Source: Apoderus coryli
Lineage: Eukaryota > Arthropoda > Insecta > Coleoptera > Attelabidae
Direction of reading: 5' to 3'
Assembly (NCBI GenBank): GCA_911728435.2
Contig: OU452200.1
Coordinates: forward strand, 30,705,715-30,769,714
DNA: 64,000 bases
Shown: positions 24,594-36,299 of the stretch, piece after piece
How the letters are laid out: each line of letters begins with the position of its first letter
How positions within the stretch are numbered: position 1 is the first letter of the stretch
Translations under genes and position numbers: made by a program
Notes under the pieces: generated by a model
Told to the model about the DNA's origin: nothing
Databases searched by the model: none
Seen by the model: only the letters and a program-made list of their open reading frames with translations

Positions 24594-24850
24594 CCTAAAC
24601 TGTCACTTTGGTGTGTTTGCATTGTCGGCGTTGCTATGGTGATTTTTCATGGCGGACGCTAATTTTGTCATTACCAGGAAATTTGCCCGTGCACAATAAG
24701 CTACCTATCCTTTTTATTGCCTAGCAACTAGTGGGAAATATTTATTGTGCACGGGTAAATGAAAAACAACATTACAATGTACTACAGGTTCAAATCATGA
24801 TTGAACATATAATAAAGGCATTTAAAGCCAGTCGTAGAAAAATATTATAT
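24594..24850. mobile_element. MITE fragment with long hairpin and X-box-like loop
   Basis: Shares almost its whole length with 42230-42473, ending in the terminal sequence CAGTCGTAGAAAAA. A hairpin at about 24682-24762 has arms ATTTGCCCGTGCACAATAA and TTATTGTGCACGGGTAAAT. Near its loop is TTGCCTAGCAACTA, close to the RFX X-box consensus GTTGCC..GGCAAC type. The left third of the element seen at 42008 is missing or replaced here. Confidence 0.7.
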
Positions 24851-24939
24851 GTTTGAATTTTAACTCAAATCATCATACAACCAGAGATGTTTACCTAATC
24901 TTTGATGCAACTATTAAAAAGGGAATAGTCAAAAATGAT

Positions 24940-25332
24940 ATGCAATGATAGGTCATCTTTACTACGCGAGAAAGAATACGCTAAAACAGCAATCCATAAA
25001 AATAACTACCCGGAGGAATTTATTAATCGAACGTTTCACGAGATAGGCCATTCTGGGACTCAATACGAAGAGCAACTCTAAATATTCCTTACAATACAGG
25101 TCTTGCAGGCAAAATAAAAAGGATAGGTAATAGATTTAATATTCGAACGGTTTTCAAAACTCTACGTTCATTTTTAATGATAACTAAACCTGATAATGAA
25201 AATTAAAAAAAATGCATTTACAAGGTTCCATGTGATTGTAACAGGTAGGCTGCTGAAAGTTAAAGTAAACACCAAGTCTACATTAGCAGAAGGGAATTTC
25301 AAAAATCTAACATAGCCGAACACGTGTATTAA
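24940..25332 (+). pseudogene. Penelope-like element relic with GIY-YIG-type endonuclease tail
   Basis: Mixed frames read HKNNYPEEFINRTFHEI, then FNIRTVFKTLRS near 25138-25170, then from 25216 IYKVPCDCNR, a stop and damaged stretch, and HQVYISRREFQKSNIAEHVY. In Penelope-like retroelements the C-terminal endonuclease region has the same order: a basic I-R-T-V-F-K-P segment, a V-Y-x-I-P-C-x-C motif, then R-L-x-E-H...F-x-K-S-x-x-A-E-H. The Y-x-G half is destroyed. The reverse transcriptase is not seen upstream. This fits the Penelope-type hammerhead motifs elsewhere in the window. Confidence 0.7.
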
Positions 25333-25880
25333 AACAGGTCTTAAGGCCCCCTTAAACGTAACATTAAGTGTAAGTGATTTGTTAGTACCTACAAAATATC
25401 TATAAGGTTTAGTTGCAGAACTACACGTTCATACAAGTCAAACAAACGCATTTCCTGACTGTACCAACTTACATCATCCCTATACTACAGAGGCATGTTT
25501 AGATGAGATGTTTGTACAATCATGTTTGAATACAATAATCTAACTTCAACATATACCTATATTTGTTTGCGGTTACATACATAATTGAACACTAAACGTA
25601 TCGATATTTTATGGGCAAATATGTTTGTACCAATCATAATGTGTAGGGCTGTGATTTGATAGTGCAATCAATTTAAATTGTGTAATTGTTTGCAGAAACA
25701 AGTCCAAGCATGTAGGCCCGAGGAATACTACGACATGTATGTAACCATTCCGTATCTGTTTGCGTTCAACAGTGGTGGTGTTTTGATTAAATAAAAATTA
25801 CTACAAGTTGAAACGATGGATACAGAAATTATTCAAGACAGTTTATCACAGAATTCATAGAATTATATTATTATTTATAT

Positions 25881-27260
25881 TTATAGCAATAGAGATCGTA
25901 GAAATAATGAGTATGAGTTATTAAAGCGGCAGTTTCACATAGCAGACAATTGGCATAGCAGCGACTGTTAGGTAGGCGTGGTTATACTGCTAACTGTGAA
26001 TCATACGATTGCGACCGCAGCTGAGTGTTGTGCCAGCTACTGCGATAACTAGAAATTTTTCTACTTTTTGTATCGCAGTCGCATACTCAACAAAAACAAC
26101 ATGGCGAAAAACATCAAACGCATTGCGTTTTCAGATAAACCGATTTTTTCACTTATTGAATTGTATGAAGAAAATGAATGATTATGCAACATTAAGTCAT
26201 TAGATTATAAAAATAACATAAAAAGAAAAAAACGGGTAAAATTTTGCAAATCCCCATTTACTACCATTTATTTAGTTAATAACTCCGTTAATAAATTATT
26301 TTCGATGTTGAAACGTGGATTATCTCACAACGCCGAAGATCTTTATTTTTAAATACTTTATTACGTTACTAAATTAAAAATCACAATTGTAAAAATCCAA
26401 GTTTTACATTCAAATGCTTCTTACTGACTGCTACTCCTAAATGAAAAATGGTCTTAAGCAAAGTAATGATAAATAACTACATAAACAATTTGCATTATCT
26501 TATGCAAGGTAAACAATATTTATAATATACATTTCATATGAAGACTTATTATATAATTCGTGGCCTATTTAATAATGCCATTTTTACCCAGTACTTTTTT
26601 TTGCTATAGGTTCTTTTTCGTTTTGAGACACATATTGTGTGAGTTATGTGTTTTGAGACTAGCCTTTTCTTCAATAACAAATAAAGTATTGCACAACCAA
26701 CCAGGGTTTTTTTATTTCGCGCCATTTTAAAGAAATCTATTTATCAAATAGATGTTTATCTTGTCAAACAGGACGTCGCAGTAAATCATATCGCAGTTGC
26801 TTATTCCCCACTACAAAATTGAATCGCTGTAGCAGTCAACTGCTATGTGAAACTGCCGCTTATTAACTGAACTTATAGAAATAGAACCAGACGCAGACAA
26901 AGACATGGTTATAAAAATTAACTCTGCGCACCGCATTTCGTCGAGAATTAAAAAAAGTAAGGGAATCTCAGCGTTCAGGGGCAGGAGGCGATGCGACGAT
27001 CAGTACGAACCACATTTGTTGTACTGTTCCCTATTACTTTTTACTTCCGCGGGACGGAAAAGGCAATATATGTGAAGATGATTTAGAAATAAGTAGAGAA
27101 GGAGATGCAGAGGAAAATAATAAAATAACTAATAAGGTAAGGTTACTCCACAATCTTTTCTGTTTAGCTGTAAACTCCTCCAGAAGTACAATTATTGCGG
27201 AGCCCTTCTTTCTTTTCAACATGCTGGCACACTTACCTACTTTCACTGATTGAATGTTGT
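25881..27260 (+). pseudogene. MADF-domain gene relic split by a transposon
   Basis: Left of the insertion: NRDRRNNEYELL. Right of it (from 26861): TELIEIEPDADKDMVIKINS then AHRISSRIKK, then after a +1 shift in an A-run KVRESQRSGAGGDATIST. The order (L-x-x-I-E-P-D-A, V-x-K-K-I-N-x-x-R, K-x-V-x-x-S-x-R-S-G-A-G) is that of a MADF DNA-binding domain, usual in insect regulators and in Harbinger/other transposon accessory proteins. Removing 25924-26860 plus one ATTA copy restores continuity between ELL and TEL. A short possible first exon (MDTEIIQDSLSQNS) lies at 25816. The frameshift and decay at the C-terminal W-Y-F region suggest a dead copy. Confidence 0.6.
25920..26864. mobile_element. TIR element inserted inside the MADF relic
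   Basis: Terminal inverted repeats AAGCGGCAGTTTCACATAGC (from 25924) and its complement ending CTGCCGCTT (26861). The flanking sequence ATTA occurs on both sides as a possible target duplication. The inside has no transposase; one 64-codon chance ORF. It contains a GC-richer block with GCGACCGCAGCTGAGTG near 26010. Confidence 0.75.
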
Positions 27261-27309
27261 AGTTGGGCGACTTCCCTGAAAAATTTTGTATCCCCATTCT
27301 TTCCATGTT

Positions 27310-28090
27310 GCTGAGCTAGACATTTGAACAAGATTGCACAGGTATTTGAAAGCAGCTATTTTAAACGCATTGTTTTAACTTGTAGGCGGAAAACTTGTAT
27401 TTGAAACACGTAAAAAGTAGTATCAACAAATCAAGTTCCTAAATACACAAATTATTTACTAGCATGCTTGCACAAAATATTTGTGTAACACATGTTTACT
27501 GTTTATGAATACATAATTTATTTTATATTTTTTTGCTCAAAAACAGTTCAAGAATTTTGTTTTATTTCTTCGTTTGATAAGGGAAAATCATGAAGTTTTG
27601 ACAGTGATTTAATGGTATTTTACAGAATTCAACCACGTGACTGATTGGCTCACAAATTTACGGGGTGGTCGCAAATTACAGTAGCATGATTATTAGTAAA
27701 AATAGGCATAGGTACCTAGACATTTTTCTCAAGTAGAACACCCTATATATTACTGCCACAATTATTCACGGTGTCTCAAAATGTCTTAAAGTGAACACAA
27801 ATAATTATTCTAATGAAGTTCTTATGAAATAATTATTTACTTTACACGGACAATGTCAAATTATTGCCGGAACTGGAATATAAAATTTAACCAGTTGTCA
27901 GCCATTACAAAATAATTATAACACAGTATAGAAACTATCCAAATTAGAAAGAATAAAAATAACAAAATATAAATGAAAATGTTGTCTATTATATTCTAAA
28001 CATTTCTTTCTGGGCTCTGCTTTTTCATTTTAATAGCGAGATAGATCGTTAATAAACCGCACTACCGGACACTTGTACACCCTTAATTTA
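27310..28090. other. No gene recognised
   Basis: Non-coding sequence with ACACCCTATA tails near 27743 and 28090 that look like worn transposon termini. Confidence 0.4.
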
Positions 28091-28094
28091 AAAC

Positions 28095-28480
28095 ACCCTA
28101 TAAAAAAAGTCAAGCGGAGTGAGATCGTGTGATTTGGGTGCTCAATACCATAGCCCTAAGTTCCTAAACCAACGATTATCGAACATTTCGTGAAGTTCGC
28201 TAGAAACTTCCTGGGTGCAATGAGCTGGTGCACCGTTCAGTTGGAACCACGAAGCCCTATATTCTTCTTCTATAAATCGGTTTGTCTATTCGTTGCGTTA
28301 ATTAGTTTTGGAAATCGGCAACATCTTAGATCACGATAGGGGGGTATTTCTAATGCTTTGAAATGCTATAAGACGTTGATCGAGCAACACCGGTTGTGTC
28401 TTCAACCTGGCGCAAAGACGTACGAGGTGTCTCATCTAAATTTTGCATAACCAAATTTTCATTATTTTCGTCTGTGGGTT
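28095..28480 (-). pseudogene. DUF4817-type transposase relic (internally deleted)
   Basis: Minus-strand mixed frames read VMQNLDETPRTSLRQVEDTT (HTH linker), VARSTSYSISKH, then after a gap ASWFQLNGAPAHCTQEVSSE, LHEMFDNRWFRNLG and SHDLTPLDFF. The WFQxDGAPAH...DLTPLDFF pair is the second and third catalytic region of these transposases. Here the aspartate of the first motif is replaced (L-N-G-A). It is frameshifted throughout and non-functional. Confidence 0.75.
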
Positions 28481-28689
28481 TGTTTTTGTCTTATGGGAAG
28501 TCCCATCAGTTACATGGTTATCATTCGGGGCCAGTTTATCAGTGCACAGTTATGTAGTTTAGCTGTTGGTTAAGTAATAAGTAATAACTGACAATCAAAT
28601 AAATAGTGATTATCAGAGGTCAGGTGAGCTCCAACCTTCAGTTAAAGTTCCTGTTAACCTCAGGGGATTTGCCCTAAAATATACGGCGT

Positions 28690-28802
28690 GTCCCGCAAGT
28701 CATGGCCATGGTTCTGTAATCTTGATGTAATTAAATTTATATTTGTGTTTTGTATAATGGACTTAAGTCCGTAAATGAATAAATAAATAAATAATAAATA
28801 AA
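28690..28802 (+). repeat. Possible 3' tail of a non-LTR retrotransposon
   Basis: Ends in AATGAATAAATAAATAAATA and similar short repeats after a non-coding stretch, as many Jockey-group 3' ends do. No protein part is attached. Confidence 0.4.
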
Positions 28803-31285
28803 CTATAGGAGGTGGTAAAGAAGATCATTTGTGATAAACAAAAAGTTCATATAACACAGAGAGCGATTCCTCACCATTTTTGAGTAGTTGTTATTTTTGT
28901 GATCATTAGAAAAAACTTGATTTTTGTCAAAAAAAAAAAATTGAATATTGCAAAAAAAAAAACCAAGGACATTCTGATTGATTTTGTTAGAACTAGGTAT
29001 AAGGATTGCTGGTCTTTCATTTGCAGTATGATTGTAAACATTTCACGGTTTTCAAAAAATCTAGGAGCTTAATTCCTTTTCTTTAAAAAGTTGCTATACT
29101 TTAAATGCAATCATGTAACTGAAGCCACAGAGTCAAAATGGCTATAAGGGAGTGTGAAGAAAAAGTAAGTAAGTTATATTTAATAGAAGATCTAAAAATA
29201 TGTCTGGTGTTGCATTTAAAATAAAGATTTAAGTGTCACAAATGTTAACATATTTTAGAAGTATAGATTAGATTGATCTACTGTAACCCAATTTTCAAAA
29301 TAATCGTTTCGTTTTTCTTAAACATCTAACCTACCATCGACCGTGAAACATCATGTGTACTACAATGGCAAGATAAACGTGTTCAATATTTGTCACAACA
29401 TGTTAATCTGTATTAACATATATACACATTCCTTGTTATTTTTAAATTTTGCATTTGCTTTATTCAATTATGTTGGAAAATAGGTAAACTCAGTATCAGT
29501 TAACACATTTTCTATGATCTAAAAATATACTAAGTATATTGATATGGAAAACAACACTCTGTTATTCTAAAATAAAGTTAGAAGTAGTACTTTTACGTAC
29601 AGTGTGAGTTATTATATAGATCGTTTTCCGGACTTTTTCAAAAAACTGAAGATGCAATCAACAAAATTGTGAAATAGCAGCCATGAAAAAAAAACAAAGT
29701 GTTTGGTCCGAACTTTGGTACTAAATCTTAAAATTTTTGCATAATTTTTTATACAATATATTGTCACGTAGATTTCATGAACATTCTACTATTTTGGTCC
29801 GGTTTATTTTTGCTTAGGAAAAATATTCAGTTCTAACTAGAAAATACAATTTTATTTTATGGAGTTTCACTTTAACGGCTTAAAACGATATAGGAATCAT
29901 TTAGTAGGTAAGTACTTTTTAGAAAGATATCGTGTTATTTTAATCCGCACTTTTTTATGCTACCATAAATAAACTGGTGTCCTTGAGGCACAAATAGCTC
30001 TCCATACGAAAACATAGCTTTCTGTTTTGTTTCCGTTTTTACTTACTTTTAATAATACTTTTCTCTCTTTCCCCAACTTATACATATTTGCAGGTGTTTC
30101 CATTGATTGTATGCTGTAGTTATTTTCTTCTGTAAGTTTATCCGATTTTTATTTTATTCCAAACGTATTTTTTTTATATTTAGCTCTCATTTTAATATTG
30201 TTATTTTGAAGTGATTTTAAAGTTGCTTGTAGAAATATTTTATTTGTAGGTACTTCGATTACAGCACAATGGTTATATTTTACACTTTCTTTTTTTAGAG
30301 CAGATGTTGCAGCTGTCTTCAAACAACATTTGGTTCTAAAAGAATTAAGTTCCTAATAGCAGACCCTTGTTCAAAAATATGTTTTTTAATAATGAGGAAC
30401 TAACACATTTAAAATTGATCTAGACAGAATAATATAACTGGTAACGTTTATTTAAACCGCGACGTTTCCTCTTTCTCAAGCTAAAAAAAACCAAATGATA
30501 GTTACGATATTAAAATGGAAAAATTATGAAAAATACTACCAAACAAATTCCACCACACATAATCACAGCCTTAATTTATTTTAATTATAATTCTAAACAA
30601 TTAATACAGTGGAAAGCGGGTGTAGCTTTGCACATTTAGTAAAACGGCGGTATTATAATCAAAAAACCACTCTTATCGTAGATGAGTAGTCAGTTTAAGT
30701 TAGATACATTAACATCTTATCTTAGTAATAAGAACCTGCTGTCTTTAATTAATTAATTGATTGTTTTCTTTTTCTAGTGTAGTTACCTATTTAATTTGTT
30801 CTGGTTATACATTGATAATATTTGCTGTGTCATCTTTGTCTCGCAATATCTTGATGTTTTTTTATTTGAGTTCAGAAGGGAAAGTACGTCCTCGAAACGT
30901 CGTGTTTTAAATAAAAGACTAGTTAAAACTAAGGCGGTTTGTCTTAATCCCATAAACCTTTCCAGTTATTGCAAAAAGGACATGTGAAAACACAATAAAA
31001 CGTTTTGGTAATGATCATGGTGTTATTTCCTTTGGAAAATTATTATTCGTGTATTTCGATTCCAACAATTTTTTTTTATATTTTAACTCCCATTTAAAAC
31101 ATTTCATGTTTGTTGTTACTAGATGTTCGTATTTTTTTTACCCTTGCCAAGTTTTATCAACGCTGATATACGAATCTTATAAGGCAAATTTTTGAGTTAA
31201 ATTATAATTATAAAAGTTTTTACTATAATGTGTTATTTTATCAGACTTGGTTTTATGAAACTAATATTTCTGGTATTAAAAAAAA
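28803..31285. other. No gene recognised
   Basis: AT-rich intronic sequence. A short ATG..AAAA|GTAAGT-like start at 29138-29170 is too small to support. Confidence 0.4.
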
Positions 31286-31290
31286 GTATA

Positions 31291-32022
31291 TATACAGGGT
31301 GTGCATTTTTTGACACATAATAATATCAATTTTTTTTAAAGAGAAAAATAGTACGCCACTGGAATTTTTCAAATTAAAAATCATTTTGGAATTTCTCGTT
31401 CAATTTGTGATAAAAAATCTTTCTTGCTTTTTCATCGTAGGGGGCATTTGTGCAAAAAAATAAAACATCTCGCGGCGACGCTAGTAGGCTACTGTCAACA
31501 TTCTGTTAAATACGAATATATCAACGAAATGTCAAATTAGCCTTTATTATTAGTGTTATTTTCTCTTATTGTTTTGGTTTAATGTTTATTGTATTAGATA
31601 GTTCTTGATAATGTATTAAAGAAATGAAAAATACGGGGTAAGATGTTTTATTTTTTTGCACTAAAACGATGCCCCTACGATAAAAAAGCAAGAGAGGTTT
31701 TTTATCACAAATTGAACGGGAATTCCAAAATGAATTTTAATTTGAAAAATTCCTGTGGTGTACCTTTTTTTTCTTTAAAAAAATTGAGATCATTACCCGT
31801 ATGCGCGCCACTGATAAACATAAAATTCTTAATTACATGCCAAAAAAATGCGCAATAACTACCTCTTAAAACCCACTAAAGTTAAGAAAAACTTTAACAC
31901 CTAGTATCTCAGAAAACGAAGCATTTGCGGATATATGTTTACATAGCAAACTGTCATTATTTTTCATGCAGAATTATCTCCTGGAGTTTGTCGAACTTAT
32001 TTACTAACACCCTGTATACATG
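31291..32022. mobile_element. Palindromic MITE with TACAGGGTGT termini
   Basis: The left end TATACAGGGTGTGCATTTTT and the right end CACCCTGTATAC are inverted. The arms stay complementary inward: TACGCCACTGGAATTTTTCA / GAAAAATTCCTGTGGTGTAC, and ATCGTAGGGGGCATTTGTGC / GCACTAAAACGATGCCCCTACGAT, separated by about 150 bp. The ends look like Tc1/DUF4817-type termini with TA target sites. No coding content. Confidence 0.75.
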
Positions 32023-32527
32023 TATTGTTGCTATCGATTTTTCATATATATTTAGAACAGAAATATAAATACATAAATAACTCCTCTCCAACATGAATTA
32101 CTTCAAGAAATAAAAAATATAAATGCTAAATATTGTTCTAAGTAACTTTTCTGAAAGATTTACCTATATTTTACTGCATCCAGTTCGATTAAATATATTG
32201 TTCCTATAGGCAGATCTAAAAATTCGTTAGTAACTGAAAGCTGATAGCCTTAAAAAAGTAGTAAAGTACATCAGCCATCCATCCATCCATCAACATCTAT
32301 TATATGATTATTACTATTAAAGAACCTGTTTACCTTTATGATAGTTTTTAATACTTACCTATATGATAAGAACCGAAAATTATTGTTTTAATTCATTCTG
32401 ATACCTTTAGTTAGGATTCTTAATCTATCACAGCGCAGGAGCGCGAAAATCGCTTAGCTTAAAAAATGTTGAATAATAAAATAAATATTCTACTTTATTG
32501 CATTTAATGAATAAAAAAAATACTTAC

Positions 32528-32689
32528 ATTTCCTCGATTTTCAGTTTTCCAGCACTTTGCTTCACATCTAGCCACTAAAAGTGCATCATATTTATTATAC
32601 CACATTCGTAATTTTCCATTTATCTCACATATAATTAATAGTAACACTAAAGTTGATATAATGTGTTTATATAAATATTGCGGCAACAT
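32528..32689 (-). CDS. Kal1: First coding exon of the anosmin-1/Kallmann-like gene (signal peptide)
   Basis: The exon runs from ATG 32689 to the donor AAT|GTAAGT at 32528/32527, giving 54 codons that end in phase 0. Residues 1-25 form a signal peptide (MLPQYLYKH, then the hydrophobic core IISTLVLLLIICEI, then NG-K). After it comes YDALLVARCEAKCWKTENRG. In anosmin-1 the mature N-terminus also begins with a short stretch and an R-C-x3-C motif ahead of the Cys-rich box, so this fits as the partner of the WAP exon at 2038-2224. This start is the first ATG after an in-frame TAA upstream. The protein would be secreted and matrix-bound. Identification rests on two exons only. Confidence 0.65.
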
Positions 32690-32764
32690 GTTACTATAAT
32701 CCGTTAATTATCTATAAAATTAACACATTTTGTAAATACCATTTTCACACAATTTACACGAGGA

Positions 32765-32775
32765 TTTTATAAATA
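32765..32775 (-). promoter_or_regulatory. TATA-box-like element upstream of Kal1 exon 1
   Basis: TATTTATAAAA on the minus strand, about 80 bp before the ATG. A start site about 30 bp downstream would leave a 5' UTR of roughly 50 nt. AT-rich surroundings make a chance match possible. Confidence 0.3.
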
Positions 32776-32789
32776 CATTTGAGTCAATT

Positions 32790-33860
32790 CGAAGCATGCT
32801 CCTAGGCAAATATTAAATATCAAAACAAATTTTAAAACCCATTTGCGAAAACTGTAATGCAGGTAATAACAGAATATCGATAAAGCAACCAATAACTAAC
32901 TTTTTCGGTAGAACTACGTTATTCTTGAATGAATAGCTGGTCACTACTGAGCTGCCGTTTGCTGATTAGGTATCAAAAGCCAATATACACAATTTAGTTG
33001 GTCATCTCCACTAGTTCTTGTTATATGTGTTGACGATGGCTCAAATCTATGGGAAAGAAGAACTGGACTACGTATATACGTATTACTCTGCAAATGCCCC
33101 GATGTGACAAATTTGTGTTATATGTATATATGTTATTTGCATAGTGGTAAAGCAATTACACGCATTTACACAGGGTGTCCATGTAATACGCACCCTCTAG
33201 CTTGAGTGTGACCATATTTAGTGCAAAATTAACATAATATAAATCATAGTTCGTTATCAAAGTATCCGGAGTTATATTTTAACATTGATGTCTCTCAAAA
33301 ACGTACAAATCCTCAATATTCATGTGAATAAAATTTAATTGCACCCTCAAAATAATTTTGTTGTAACTTTTTACTAATATCAAACATTTTTATTTTTAAT
33401 AATTGATTAACTTAGTGTCTGAATTCAATTTATTGAAAAATATTGTTGAGCTTTAAGTCAAGTAGCACAAAAAACGTTTCGGTGTCCAATAAAACCATAC
33501 TCAGGGCTCAAACTATTATATATATAAATAACTGATTAATATAAAATGTAGGACCGATGGTAAAAAAGTAGATACAGTCATGCGTAAGATATTTTGATGG
33601 ATGGATTACTACTAAGAATGGAACCCATTATGTGAGCCTATTATTACAAGCATCTGTCGATCTCAGCCGATTAAGATGTTAAAGAAATAAATCATAGCAA
33701 ATTACTAAAGCGTGAATTGGAACAACCAAGAGCGAGTGGTGATTCTCGGGATTCCCAAGATCGTTGTTTTCTACCAATAACCCCAATTGCAGTTTATCAA
33801 GCAGAAGAACTAGTGAGATAATGGCATATTATCAAAATTGAGTAAATATTATGAACCCTT
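32790..33860. other. Intergenic; isolated transposon end
   Basis: Upstream region of the Kal1-like gene. A solitary ACACAGGGTGTCCATGTAAT terminus at about 33170 has no partner found. No gene. Confidence 0.4.
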
Positions 33861-33869
33861 GAGTTAATT

Positions 33870-34930
33870 TTTGGAAGCTGACTCTGATTTCCTTGCTTTA
33901 ACTGAATCTTGGTTAGATGAGAGTGTTCTAGAGAGTAAGTTGTAGCCTGATAGCTGTAAATAATGAAACTTATAAGTACACCAGTTCAGTGACCCTTCAT
34001 TGTCACAATTTCGCCATTTATTGATATTGTAAGCTGCATCATTCTATAGATATATTTGCTATATATTATTATAGACAATCCACCTTCTATTGCGATTAAT
34101 GAATTGGAATCTTTTTTTTATCAAATAATCTTGTTTGGTTTGTTATTTGATAAGAACGTTAATTTTTGTTATTTTAATGTGCCTTTATACATATATGTTC
34201 ATGGCTCTCAAAATGATCGAAAATCTGCAATTGTGAACTTTTTATTTGATACTTTGAATCTGCAACAAATAATCAGTGTTTTGAACTCTGATAGGAGGTT
34301 GTTGGACTTCGTTTTTACGAATTTGTGTGGCACTATTGATGTTGCGAGTGAATCTCTTGTTCACATTGATGACTACCATCCTTCACTCTGTATTAGAATT
34401 TGAGATAGTGTTCCCTTGATTGAAAAGTCTCAGGATAACTGAGGATTCCTCGGCCGGTGAATTCAACTTCAGAAAAACTGATTTTCCCACATTATAATGT
34501 AGGCTATTTAATGCCAATTGGTAAAGTGTCTATGATAAGAGTTGGGTTAATGCCTCATGCGATGGTTTCTATAAAATTTTATCAGATATTTATAGTACAT
34601 GGATTCATTCCATTTAACATTTTTAGGCGGCGACGTTTTCCTTAGTGGCATGATTCAAATTTGATTAGTAACATATTTTCTAAGAAAAAAGCACATCCTA
34701 ACTTAAAAAAAATTCCTTCCATTCCATATTTCAAACAAAAATTTATTAAGACGTCTTGTTAAAAATCAGGGATGCTTATGTCAGTTTTATTTCAGAGACA
34801 TAGAGAGATGGAGAGAGAGTCCAATATTACCAAATTCTGGTCTTTTATGCATGCTGAGAGTGGTAGCTCTAGAGTACCTGGTGTCATGACTAATGAAGTG
34901 ACGAGTATAAGTGTCCCTAGGATGATATAA
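33870..34930 (+). pseudogene. Non-LTR retrotransposon endonuclease and linker relic
   Basis: Mixed frames read DSDFLALTESWLDESVLES, as the early T-E-T-W-L motif of an AP-type endonuclease. From 34056 an open frame gives IIDNPPSIAINELESFF (usual Y-R-P-P-S), LFDTLNLQQIISVLN and SDRRLLDFVFTN (S-x-L-D-x-V-F), and ends at HIDDYHPSLCI (usual S-D-H-x-x-V). Beyond 34460 the linker continues (LMPIGKVS..., FWSFMHAESGSSRVPGVMTN). The RT domain is missing. The style matches the CR1/Daphne-like RT relic at 20.2 kb, so it may be the 5' half of the same family. Confidence 0.75.
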
Positions 34931-34934
34931 ATGT

Positions 34935-35560
34935 ATTTGTGTTATACTTTGACAATTTTTATGTAAAGTTGTTGTTGAAACTCTATTCCTTAGATCCATT
35001 CCAGGCCAAAAATGCTGTACCCTATAGAGCTCACTGTTAGACTCCTTCTTCGTTGTCGAAAAAACATGCGTCAGTTGTTTTACCACCCATATATCATACC
35101 ATACAGTTACATTTTCTGAATCGAGTGAGACCTAATGATTCTACACGTTGCCGTTGCTCCAAATTCGAAAATTCTGCTTGTTTCGCCTCGTCAATATTTT
35201 TTTTTTTGCCCAAAACTTTTAACTAGCATCTACTTATAAGAAATGGGAATTGCACTTTATATGGGTGAAGTATTTATACGGGACTCCCAGAGTGGAATTC
35301 TAGGAAATGGATTGTACAGTTGATTTACTCGGACTGCTGTAATATTTTCAATTGATCGTGCTATTCGCTGACGTAGAAGCCTTTTATGACATTTCATCGA
35401 TACGGTTGCTTCACATTTAATAGGAGAATTATGGACTGTGAAGTATGATAAGCGACACAGTAAAATGGACGAAATTTACGTTGATGAATTGATTTTGATA
35501 ATGTTTTAACAATTTCGACGCATTTTTAAATCGGGTAGCGTTTCATAATGAAATATAGAT
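34935..35560. other. No gene recognised
   Basis: Non-coding. A weak minus-strand resemblance to a transposase tail is listed among the rejected items. Confidence 0.35.
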
Positions 35561-35578
35561 ATACTGAACTGAATACGC

Positions 35579-35649
35579 TCGTCAACGATGTGATGACATC
35601 GTTGACGAACTTGATAACCAGAAAGACGTTTCTGATTATCAAGTTCGTC
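35579..35649. repeat. Two overlapping hairpins in tandem
   Basis: Hairpin 1 has 13-bp perfect arms (35579-35591 / 35596-35608) and a GATG loop. Hairpin 2 has 21-nt arms (35604-35624 / 35629-35649) with one mismatch and a GACG loop. They share the five bases 35604-35608, so only one can form fully at a time. Confidence 0.9.
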
Positions 35650-36299
35650 ATCCGCTGTTGCCATATCTCGAACGCTCCCTAAGAAAATCCTTTGTTATGC
35701 TTATACTTGTTAGGGAGTGAATGCTGATGACATTTACATGCTACAGGAGTATTTATGGCATTTTCTTTTTTTTAACTTTGAGTTTTCTCTATAAATAACT
35801 AATTAAATACAATTGCAAGAAACCCTTCCTAGTAATACTTAAATAACTACGCTCCAAAAATATCAGTTTTTCAATGTAAATTGTTTTTGAAAAAGCACAA
35901 AACGACCATCAATTGTTAAGTCTATAAATAAAGTTAAATGCTTTTAAATTGCAAATAATACTGGTTACACATAATAGTGTATTCTAAAAATAGGCAATAT
36001 TTTTTCACATATAACATAAACAGTTAACTATATCGTTTATATTTCACACTTACATACATGCTTTTGTTCTATTAATCTTAATTAGGTAATTAGGTAAAAA
36101 ACAATTCAGAGTTGTTTATTTTAAATAACATATAGGCCGAGATTTATGTGTTGATTGTTTTGGAAAGAGTACCATGAAAATCATACACAGAAGACATACA
36201 GAGTGTTTATTTAACACTGCAGTCTTCGATTGCAGCTATATGGTTAATTCAATCAAATTTTGCTTAACGTTATGTTAATGGGCTACATTCCAGTGCCAT

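Larger units (their letters stand above)
2225..32527 (-). other. Inferred large intron of the Kal1-like gene, packed with transposons
   Basis: This lies between the signal-peptide exon (donor AAT|GTAAGT at 32528/32527) and the WAP exon (acceptor at 2225). The exon phases are compatible (0 and 0), so direct splicing would keep the frame. Vertebrate anosmins carry a longer Cys-rich region between these two points, so one small exon may be hidden here; I did not find it. The interval contains at least a dozen independent element relics, listed separately. Confidence 0.5.

Noticed and set aside
27034..27306. 90-codon minus-strand ORF
   Set aside because: It is antisense to the MADF relic reading on the plus strand and has no recognisable domain or splice context.
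34787..35086. 99-codon minus-strand ORF
   Set aside because: Antisense shadow of the non-LTR linker region, whose plus-strand reading (FWSFMHAESGSSRVPGVMTN) is recognisable.
35330..35420. Minus-strand KRLLRQRIARSIENIT, similar to the C-terminal helix of DUF4817-type transposases
   Set aside because: Too short and isolated, with no catalytic motif nearby.
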